Shown piece by piece: positions 1-5,144 of a stretch of DNA of 5,568 nucleotides. This DNA comes from Comamonadaceae bacterium (lineage in GTDB: Bacteria; Pseudomonadota; Gammaproteobacteria; Burkholderiales; Burkholderiaceae). The position numbers and the translations under genes were made by a program. Within the stretch, counting starts at the first letter, position 1. The number at the start of each line of letters is the position of its first letter. The notes beneath the pieces were generated by a model, which searched no databases, had not been told where the DNA came from, and worked only from the letters and a program-made list of their open reading frames with translations. The stretch is taken from contig CANNNH010000116.1 of NCBI GenBank assembly GCA_947505915.1, positions 1 to 5,568 on the forward strand, given 5' to 3'.

Positions 1-1632
1 ATCACCGAGTGGTGCATCAGCCGCCAACTCTGGTGGGGCCACCAAATACCCGCTTGGTATGACGAAGACGGCCAGGTCTATGTGGCGCACAACGAAGCCG
101 ATGCGCAAGCCCAAGCGCCTGGCAAAACTTTGCGCCGTGATGAAGACGTGTTGGACACCTGGTACTCTTCTGCGTTGGTGCCTTTCAGCACCGTGGGTTG
201 GCCCCACAAAACATCCGATGGCGATTTGTACCTGCCCTCCAGTGTTTTGGTGACTGGCTACGACATCATCTTCTTTTGGGTGGCACGGATGATCATGATG
301 ACCACGCACTTCACCGGCAAAGTACCTTTCAAGCATGTGTACATCCACGGCTTGGTGCGCGATGCGCAGGGCAAGAAGATGAGCAAGTCGGAGGGCAATG
401 TGCTCGATCCAGTGGATTTGATCGACGGCATTGCGCTCGAACCCTTGCTGGACAAACGCTCACAAGGCTTGCGCAAACCCGAAACCGCGCCCCAGGTGCG
501 CAAGAACACGCAAAAAGAATTTCCCGAAGGCATTCCCGCCTATGGCGCCGACGCGTTACGCTTTACGTTTGCCGCCTTGGCCAGCTTGGGCCGCAGCATC
601 AACTTTGACAGCAAACGCTGCGAGGGTTATCGCAACTTTTGCAACAAATTGTGGAACGCCACCCGCTTTGTGCTGATGAACTGCGAAGGCCAAGACTGCG
701 GCCTCAAGGAACACACCAAGGCCGAATGCGCACCACCGCGCACCGATGAAAACGGCAACTCCGTTCCCGCAGGCCCGTTTTACCAATACATGAAGTTCAG
801 CCAAGCCGACCGCTGGATTTCATCGGTGTTGCAACAAGCCGAAGCCGATGTCGCCAAAGGTTTTGAAGAGTACCGCTTGGACAATGTGGCCACGGCGATT
901 TATGAATTTGTCTGGAACGAGTACTGCGATTGGTATTTGGAAATCGCCAAAGTGCAAATCCAAACCGGTGATCTTGCCGAACAACGCGCCACCCGCCGCA
1001 CCTTGATTCGCACCTTGGAAGCCGTGTTGCGCTTGGCGCATCCCATCACCCCTTTCATCACCGAAGAGTTGTGGCAAAAGGTTGCACCTGTGGCGGGCTT
1101 GGCCGGCGTCTCAGTGAGCATCGCCCGCTACCCCGAAGCGCAGATGAACAAGATCGACGAACAAGCCATCGCCAATGTGAATCAGCTGAAATCACTGGTG
1201 GACGCCTGCCGCAATTTGCGCGGTGAGATGAATGTGTCGCCCTCCACCCGCATGCCCATGTTCGCTTTGGGCAACGCCGAGTTCATGCGCGCCAATGCCT
1301 CTGTTTTGCAAGCGCTGGCCAAATTGAGCGAGGTAAAGGTGTTTGACGACGAAGCCCCATGGCAAGCCGCCGCCCAAGCCGCGCCGGTGGCGGTGGTGGG
1401 CGAAACACGTTTGTGCTTGTTCATGGAAGTGGACGTAGGCGCTGAAAAAGTGCGATTGGGCAAGGAAGTGGCACGTTTGCAAAACGAAATCACCAAGGCC
1501 AACGCCAAGCTGGGAAATGAAGCCTTTGTCGCCAAAGCACCCCCCGCGGTGATTACCCAAGAGCGCCAGCGGGTCGCGGACTTTGAAGCGACCTTGCTGA
1601 AGGTGCAAGACCAACTCAAGCGCTTGGGTTAG
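1..1632 (+). CDS. valS: Valyl-tRNA synthetase, C-terminal 543 residues (5' end outside window)
   Basis: This class I aminoacyl-tRNA synthetase charges tRNA-Val with valine in the cytoplasm. The frame is open from base 1, and there is no start codon because the gene begins upstream. Compared from memory with E. coli ValS (about 950 aa), roughly 430 N-terminal residues are missing, including the HIGH motif and most of the editing domain. Visible in order (window residue numbers): a [11 protein letters not shown] segment near residues 4-14, DTWYSSAL near 51-58, the [10 protein letters not shown] segment, the catalytic KMSKS loop at 126-130 (bases 376-390), the anticodon-binding helical domain (about 250-400, with NEYCDWYLE), and the C-terminal coiled-coil tRNA-binding arm (about 480-543, rich in charged residues). 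A Pro/Gly-containing insertion between NCEGQDCG and the KFSQADRW helix is longer than in E. coli ValS. The gene ends with TAG and converges with the tusA-like gene 28 bp away. Leucine is mostly TTG (31 of 46 by hand count). The identification is secure. Confidence 0.97.
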   Translation: MTEWCISRQLWWGHQIPAWYDEDGQVYVAHNEADAQAQAPGKTLRRDEDVLDTWYSSALVPFSTVGWPHKTSDGDLYLPSSVLVTGYDIIFFWVARMIMMTTHFTGKVPFKHVYIHGLVRDAQGKKMSKSEGNVLDPVDLIDGIALEPLLDKRSQGLRKPETAPQVRKNTQKEFPEGIPAYGADALRFTFAALASLGRSINFDSKRCEGYRNFCNKLWNATRFVLMNCEGQDCGLKEHTKAECAPPRTDENGNSVPAGPFYQYMKFSQADRWISSVLQQAEADVAKGFEEYRLDNVATAIYEFVWNEYCDWYLEIAKVQIQTGDLAEQRATRRTLIRTLEAVLRLAHPITPFITEELWQKVAPVAGLAGVSVSIARYPEAQMNKIDEQAIANVNQLKSLVDACRNLRGEMNVSPSTRMPMFALGNAEFMRANASVLQALAKLSEVKVFDDEAPWQAAAQAAPVAVVGETRLCLFMEVDVGAEKVRLGKEVARLQNEITKANAKLGNEAFVAKAPPAVITQERQRVADFEATLLKVQDQLKRLG

Positions 1633-1648
1633 TCAAATTCTGCTTAAC

Positions 1649-1677
1649 TGCTGAAAGACTTCAACGTCTTTTCAGCA
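1649..1677. terminator. Hairpin between convergent valS and tusA-like gene, possible bidirectional terminator
   Basis: The arms TGCTGAAAGAC (1649-1659) and GTCTTTTCAGCA (1666-1677) pair over 11 bp with one extra T bulged in the 3' arm. The loop is TTCAAC. The hairpin begins 16 bases after the valS stop and overlaps the 3' end of the minus-strand tusA-like gene, whose TGA (1661-1663) lies in the loop. There is no run of T immediately after the stem on either strand, so this is not a canonical intrinsic terminator. The position between converging genes suggests shared termination or 3'-end protection. The pairing is seen; the function is inferred. Confidence 0.4.
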
Positions 1678-1891
1678 CATGGATGAAATCGTCGCCCACG
1701 GTTTCTTGCGACATCAACACGTTACCTGTCTGCTTGGAAAAAGCCGCAAAGTCGCGCAAAGAACTCTTGTCTGTGGACACCACTTTCAGCAACTGACCGC
1801 TTTGCATAGCCGTCAGCGCTTTTTTGGCTTTCAATATGGGTAGAGGGCAGTTCAAGCCGCGTGTATCTAACTCTTGATCGATGTTCATCAT
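1661..1891 (-). CDS. TusA-family (SirA/YeeD-like) sulfur carrier protein
   Basis: This 76-residue protein matches the TusA/SirA-like fold. After a short N-terminal strand it has the family signature RGLNCPLPILKAKKAL, with the CPxP motif at Cys15-Pro18. In this family the cysteine carries a persulfide sulfur and relays it between sulfurtransferases in the cytoplasm (tRNA thiolation, molybdenum cofactor, sulfur oxidation or thiosulfate use). The rest has the expected beta-alpha-beta pattern and ends in basic HVLKRR. Two adjacent ATG codons (1889-1891 and 1886-1888) are possible starts; the first is used here. No good Shine-Dalgarno is visible, and the start lies 5 bases after the stop of the upstream Nudix gene, so translational coupling is likely. 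It is the last gene of the cysM-Nudix-tusA unit. LNCPLPIL resembles the YeeD/SirA-like subgroup more than E. coli TusA (CPEP), so true TusA function in tRNA 2-thiolation is not established. Confidence 0.9.
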   Translation of the reverse strand: MMNIDQELDTRGLNCPLPILKAKKALTAMQSGQLLKVVSTDKSSLRDFAAFSKQTGNVLMSQETVGDDFIHVLKRR

Positions 1892-1896
1892 GGTGC

Positions 1897-2439
1897 TTAT
1901 TCTAAATTTTGCGCCGCACGCTCTTCCCAGCTCATGAAGCGTGGCTCTATGCCTTGGTTACGCAGCCAGTCGCCCATGGCGTAACCCGTACCTGCTGGCC
2001 AGCAAATGATGTCTTGGTAATTGAAGAGTTTGTACTCAGCTAACTCAGGCGACAAGCGAATCTCTCCATCCGCCACAGCATGGTAAGCAATGATGACTTG
2101 GTTCATGCGCTGAAAGTCATACACACCCACCAACTTCAAAGCGCTGACCTTCAGGTTGGTTTCTTCTGCGATCTCTCGGCTGATACCTTCTTCTGGCGTC
2201 TCAGCCGCTTCCATGAAACCGGTAATGAGCGCAAAACGCCTGCCCGGCCAAGCGGCATTGCGCGCCAGCAAAATTTGGTCGCGGTATTGCACGATACCTG
2301 CCAAGACAGGTGTGGGGTTGTTCCAATGCGTCCATTGGCACACCACACAGCGCATACGTTGCTTGGGACCACCGTCCTCATCTTGTGTGATGAGTTGCAA
2401 TTCGGTGGCGCACATGGGGCAATATTGGAAGTTGCTCAT
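1897..2439 (-). CDS. Nudix hydrolase with N-terminal zinc ribbon
   Basis: This 180-residue cytoplasmic pyrophosphohydrolase has two recognisable parts. The N-terminus has paired cysteines CPMC (7-10) and CVVC (31-34), a four-cysteine zinc ribbon. The Nudix box spans about residues 74-96 and reads GFMEAAE, seven residues, then REIAEETNL, so the catalytic REUXEE glutamates are intact. The final Gly of the classical GX5EX7REUXEEXGU pattern is Asn95, which is tolerated in some members. Zinc ribbon plus Nudix recalls NADH pyrophosphatase NudC, but the NudC SQPWPFP-type motif after the box is absent (YDFQRMNQ follows instead), and the protein is shorter than NudC. The substrate therefore cannot be named; nucleoside-diphosphate derivatives such as ADP-ribose, FAD or dinucleotides are possible. 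The start ATG overlaps the cysM TGA as ATGA (2436-2439) with no clear ribosome binding site, pointing to reinitiation. The stop TAA lies 5 bases before the tusA-like gene. Confidence 0.93.
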   Translation of the reverse strand: MSNFQYCPMCATELQLITQDEDGGPKQRMRCVVCQWTHWNNPTPVLAGIVQYRDQILLARNAAWPGRRFALITGFMEAAETPEEGISREIAEETNLKVSALKLVGVYDFQRMNQVIIAYHAVADGEIRLSPELAEYKLFNYQDIICWPAGTGYAMGDWLRNQGIEPRFMSWEERAAQNLE

Positions 2440-3338
2440 GCGGGGAATACGCCGGTGGACAAGTAGCGGTCGCCTCGGTCACAGACGATGAACACGATGG
2501 TGGCGTTTTCAACACGTTTGGCGATTTGCAAAGCCACCCAGCAGGCGCCAGCAGCCGAGATGCCCGCAAAAATTCCTTCCTCACGCGCCATACGGCGGCA
2601 CATGTCCTCGGCATCCTGTTGGCTGACATAGACCAATTCATCCACATGGGTGTCGTCGTAAATTTTGGGCAAATACGCAGGTGACCATTTGCGAATGCCA
2701 GGAATACGCGAGCCCTCGCTGGGTTGAGCGCCAATGATTTGGATATTGGGATTCTTCTCTTTGAGAAAACGCGATACACCCGTGATGGTGCCGGTGGTGC
2801 CCATGGCGCTCACAAAGTGCGTGATTTCACCATTCGTTTGCTGCCAAATTTCGGGGCCGGTGGTCTCAAAATGGATGCGCGGGTTGTCTGCATTGGCGAA
2901 TTGATCAAGCACCAAGCCCTTGCCCTGCGCCTGCATTTGGTCGGCCAAATCGCGAGCCCCCTCCATGGCCGTGGCTTTGGGCGTGAGTATGAGTTCAGCA
3001 CCAAATGCTTTCATGGTTTGGGCACGTTCAATTGACAAGTCCTCGGGCATGATGAGCACCATGCGGTAGCCCTTGATGGCGGCGGCCATGGCCAAGGCAA
3101 TGCCGGTGTTACCTGAAGTGGCCTCGATCAAGGTGTCGCCTGGGCGAATATCGCCACGTTCTTCGGCTCGCTGAATCATGGACAAGGCTGGACGGTCTTT
3201 GACCGAGCCTGCGGGGTTGTTGCCTTCAAGCTTGCCTAACAAAACGTTGCCTTTGGGCTTGTTTTCAGCAATGCCAATGCGTTGCAAAGCGGCGATCGGG
3301 GTGTTTCCAATGGCCGACTCGATGGTTGGATAGTTCAT
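2436..3338 (-). CDS. cysM: Cysteine synthase B (O-acetylserine/thiosulfate sulfhydrylase)
   Basis: This PLP enzyme makes cysteine from O-acetylserine plus sulfide, or S-sulfocysteine from thiosulfate, in the cytoplasm. It is 300 residues, close to the family length. Visible: IGNTP (10-14), LEGNNPAGSVKDR with the PLP Schiff-base Lys47, TSGNTG (74-79) of the substrate loop, GTTGT (180-184) for the PLP phosphate, IPGIRKW (212-218) and CDRGDRYLSTG (286-296). The IPGIR(R/K)W loop and the EGNNPAG wording fit CysM rather than CysK. The start at ATG 3336-3338 is chosen because the protein then begins like known CysM (MNYPTIESAIGNTP). The same frame stays open upstream to 3461, but that stretch is the antisense of the tRNA-Leu gene and is not protein-like. 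No well-spaced Shine-Dalgarno precedes this ATG (only GGGG directly against it). It is the first gene of an apparent operon with the Nudix and tusA-like genes. Leucine codons are 12 TTG of 19, with no CTG. Confidence 0.96.
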   Translation of the reverse strand: MNYPTIESAIGNTPIAALQRIGIAENKPKGNVLLGKLEGNNPAGSVKDRPALSMIQRAEERGDIRPGDTLIEATSGNTGIALAMAAAIKGYRMVLIMPEDLSIERAQTMKAFGAELILTPKATAMEGARDLADQMQAQGKGLVLDQFANADNPRIHFETTGPEIWQQTNGEITHFVSAMGTTGTITGVSRFLKEKNPNIQIIGAQPSEGSRIPGIRKWSPAYLPKIYDDTHVDELVYVSQQDAEDMCRRMAREEGIFAGISAAGACWVALQIAKRVENATIVFIVCDRGDRYLSTGVFPA

Positions 3339-3357
3339 CCCCACACTGTGCCATAAT
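3327..3357 (+). promoter_or_regulatory. Candidate sigma-70 promoter for tRNA-Leu
   Basis: CATAAT at 3352-3357 matches the -10 consensus at five of six positions and would place transcription start near 3364, about 9 bases before the mature tRNA. The best -35 is TGGATA at 3327-3332 (four of six), but the spacer of 19 bp is longer than ideal. The element overlaps the start of divergent cysM (ATG at 3338), so the two transcription units share this DNA. The -10 is reasonable and the -35 is weak. Confidence 0.35.
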
Positions 3358-3372
3358 TCGAATCCCTCTTCT

Positions 3373-3460
3373 GCCGAAGTGGCGAAATTGGTAGACGCAG
3401 CAGATTCAAAATCTGCCGGTGCAAAACACCGTGCCGGTTCGATTCCGGCTTTCGGCACCA
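3373..3460 (+). tRNA. tRNA-Leu (anticodon CAA), CCA encoded
   Basis: A complete class II tRNA cloverleaf can be folded by hand. The acceptor stem is GCCGAAG (3373-3379) with TTTCGGC (3450-3456, one G-U pair), followed by discriminator A3457 and encoded CCA 3458-3460. The D stem is GCG/CGC (3382-3384 with 3396-3398). The anticodon stem is GCAGA/TCTGC (3400-3404 with 3412-3416), enclosing loop TTCAAAA with anticodon CAA at 3407-3409. The long variable arm CGGTG/CACCG (3417-3421 with 3427-3431) is typical of tRNA-Leu. The T stem is GCCGG/CCGGC (3433-3437 with 3445-3449) with loop TTCGATT. It reads codon UUG, which dominates leucine usage in the genes around it. It is transcribed divergently from cysM and ends in a strong terminator, so it appears to be a single-gene transcript. 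Confidence 0.98.
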
Positions 3461-3463
3461 CCT

Positions 3464-3507
3464 AAAAGCCCGCACTGTTCCACGACAGTGCGGGTTTTTT
3501 CTTTTTT
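3464..3507 (+). terminator. Rho-independent terminator of tRNA-Leu, probably bidirectional
   Basis: A perfect 10-bp stem, CCCGCACTGT (3469-3478) with ACAGTGCGGG (3485-3494), has a 6-base loop and is followed by TTTTTTCTTTTTT (3495-3507). It begins a few bases after the CCA of tRNA-Leu. On the minus strand the same stem follows the lipoprotein stop (3510-3512) and ends in CTTTT, a weaker U tract. It can therefore also stop lipoprotein transcription before it runs antisense through the tRNA. Confidence 0.93.
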
Positions 3508-3509
3508 CA

Positions 3510-5033
3510 TCAAGGCGTTGCTTGTAGTACCCGCAACACTTTCACCCCCGAGCGAATACCAGCGTTGCCTTGATACCCTTTGGCGTCGCTGTACACGGGT
3601 GCCAAAACACCAATACTGTTTCGTTGAGTCACAGGGCTGAAGTACAAATCGCTGTTGTTATTAGGCTTACGCCACAGCAATACAGAACCGCCAGATTTCA
3701 AGGTACATAACACCGGACCCAAGGCGCGGCCTAAAGGCGTGGTGCCGCCTTTGTGCAAATTGGGTGGGAAATTGGCTTCAGCCGCCTTTCCTGCTTTGGC
3801 AGGTTGGTGCCTGGTCCAATCGTCTCCTCGGTCTTGCGTCCAGGCGTTCCAACCGTCGTCCCCGCCTTGACCGATAACGCCGTCCTTGCCAGCAGTACCT
3901 CGGTAATAGGTGTCGATATTGTTGCCAAGGAAACTGAAAAATGCCGAAGGTTCAGTGCCACCGGCAAATTGAAACTCCAAGGCTGTGTCCGCTGCGCCGG
4001 TGTAGTGCAGGTAAATGGCGGCGCCTGACAATGTGGGGTAGAACACAGACTCCCCGCCCAGCCTTTGTTTGCCTGCAATGCGAAGGATCACATTGGGATT
4101 TCCTTGGTGCTTGAGCCAAATGTCGGCATCTAGGGACACCCAATCAACTGATTTCATCGCGGCCTTAACCTCTGGAGACCCTACCGTGGGCTTGTAAATG
4201 CGCATTTCTCCCCCAGGGGCATTCAGGGCAATGGCTTGCGTGATCTCACCATCAAAAATCCAACCAGGGTAAACCGGTGATTTGGGCTTTGCCAACAAAT
4301 CAGCCCACAAATTGGGGGAAAGATTGGTCAAGGTCGGCTTGTTCAAACTAATGCTATCTACGCAACCTTCCGCTTGTACAAACTGGGTGTCGAGCGATCC
4401 AAACAAAGTTTCAGACAAGTGCTTATCAGCGGTTTCTGGTGTGATTTCAGGCTTTGCTGGTAAAGATGGATTACTGTTGTCAGGGTTCAGCAACTTGGCT
4501 TGGGCAATCAAGGTCTTGACTTGGAGGTTATTTGCAAACGTCGCCGTGTCTTGTGTCCAATCAATTTTGTTGGTCCCAAATGCAGCAATGGCTTTGAGTT
4601 GCGCCACCTTGGAGTCAATCTTGATGCCATTGGAAGGATCCAAGTCGTAGTCCAGCGACTGCAACAGATAAGCCACATTGGTCGCCACCGGCCCCGTGCC
4701 ACCCTGCGCCATGGTCAACGGGGTGATGGTGGAGTCGCCCATCGTGGATGGGAAAACTATGCTCCCAATGGAAAAAACCACTTTTTCACCATCAATATAT
4801 TTGAAGGTTCCCGCAGCGTCGGTGACGCCGGTGATGGTTTGACCATCTTTGGTGGTGACGGTGTAAGCAACCCCCTCAACAGCGCTATCGATCAGATAAC
4901 CCGTGGACAAGCCAGAAACGCTTGAGGCATTTACAGCCACGCCGCCACCGCCCACGCTGTCACCGCCCCCACCACCGCCACAGGCAGCTAAAGAGGCCAA
5001 TATCCAAAAAAATGGCAGGTATATGAGGCGCAT
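3510..5033 (-). CDS. Predicted lipoprotein with glycine-rich linker, large C-terminal region of unknown function
   Basis: This is a 507-residue predicted exported lipoprotein; I do not recognise the full-length protein. ATG 5031-5033 is chosen because it gives a textbook lipoprotein signal: Met-Arg, a hydrophobic stretch, then lipobox LAAC with Cys18 as the lipidated residue. A TTG at 5115-5117 would add 28 residues and bury that signal. After Cys18 come six Gly, DSV and four Gly (19-31), a flexible tether. Residues about 42-112 (GYLIDSAVEGVAYTV, then DAAGTFKYIDGEKVVFSIGSIV, then ITPL) look like a small beta domain seen at the N-terminus of many proteobacterial surface lipoproteins. Residues about 115-205 are helical, with NVAYLLQSLDYDLDPSNGI. 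The rest (about 225-507) is rich in beta-type, Trp, Gly and Asp residues and unidentified. Two further cysteines (224 and 443) could form a disulfide outside the cytoplasm. No convincing Shine-Dalgarno precedes the ATG. Real coding is supported by the signal peptide and the long protein-like frame; function is unknown. Confidence 0.85.
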   Translation of the reverse strand: MRLIYLPFFWILASLAACGGGGGGDSVGGGGVAVNASSVSGLSTGYLIDSAVEGVAYTVTTKDGQTITGVTDAAGTFKYIDGEKVVFSIGSIVFPSTMGDSTITPLTMAQGGTGPVATNVAYLLQSLDYDLDPSNGIKIDSKVAQLKAIAAFGTNKIDWTQDTATFANNLQVKTLIAQAKLLNPDNSNPSLPAKPEITPETADKHLSETLFGSLDTQFVQAEGCVDSISLNKPTLTNLSPNLWADLLAKPKSPVYPGWIFDGEITQAIALNAPGGEMRIYKPTVGSPEVKAAMKSVDWVSLDADIWLKHQGNPNVILRIAGKQRLGGESVFYPTLSGAAIYLHYTGAADTALEFQFAGGTEPSAFFSFLGNNIDTYYRGTAGKDGVIGQGGDDGWNAWTQDRGDDWTRHQPAKAGKAAEANFPPNLHKGGTTPLGRALGPVLCTLKSGGSVLLWRKPNNNSDLYFSPVTQRNSIGVLAPVYSDAKGYQGNAGIRSGVKVLRVLQATP

Positions 5034-5144
5034 AAGAAAACACAAAACACAAAGATTACTCACAGTATCGGCATGACAGTTATCAAACTTGAATCCACGA
5101 GGGGCTTTAAGATGCAATTTGTCTGTATTTTGAAGTTTTTTGCC
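5034..5144. promoter_or_regulatory. Divergent intergenic region, lipoprotein / flavin oxidoreductase
   Basis: These 111 AT-richer bases separate two divergently transcribed genes and must hold promoters for both unless one lies further inside a gene. On the minus strand, TTGATA (complement of 5081-5086) is a fair -35, but no good -10 follows at the right spacing. On the plus strand, ATGACA (5073-5078) resembles a -35, again without a partner. No obvious palindromic operator was found. Confidence 0.4.
5099..5104 (+). promoter_or_regulatory. Strong Shine-Dalgarno before an alternative upstream start
   Basis: GAGGGG lies 7 bases before an ATG at 5112-5114, which is in frame with the flavin oxidoreductase and would add 11 residues to it. 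The family-like start at 5145 has only a weak GAAG (5132-5135) upstream. The site therefore bears on which start is used. Confidence 0.4.

Noticed and set aside
1182..1619. Two overlapping minus-strand ORFs of about 140 codons opposite the valS 3' end
   Set aside because: Both are explained by codon composition of the valS coiled-coil and anticodon region. Their sequences are low in recognisable motifs, and valS is certain.
2724..3035. Plus-strand ORF of 103 codons antisense to cysM
   Set aside because: cysM on the other strand is unmistakable over the whole stretch. This frame is a shadow without its own start signals or family resemblance.
3342..3363. Small palindromes CACACTGTG (3342-3350) and ATTCGAAT (3356-3363) between cysM and tRNA-Leu as operators
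   Set aside because: They are short, unrelated to each other and likely to arise by chance; no regulator is encoded nearby.
3373..3460. tRNA-Leu as an integration site for a genomic island
   Set aside because: No integrase, no direct repeat of the tRNA 3' end and no phage-like gene occur in the 2.1 kb downstream within the window.
3419..3640. Plus-strand ORF of 73 codons starting inside the tRNA-Leu gene
   Set aside because: It begins in the tRNA variable arm, crosses the terminator and continues antisense to the lipoprotein gene. There is no ribosome site and no protein-like composition.
4500..4925. Plus-strand ORF of 141 codons opposite the lipoprotein
   Set aside because: The minus frame has a lipoprotein signal, a tether and domain-like sequence over 507 residues. 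The plus frame has none and is taken as a shadow.
5056..5094. Sigma-70 promoters in the lipoprotein/flavin oxidoreductase gap
   Set aside because: Single hexamers such as TTGATA (minus) and ATGACA (plus) occur, but none has a partner hexamer at 16-18 bp, so no specific promoter is called.
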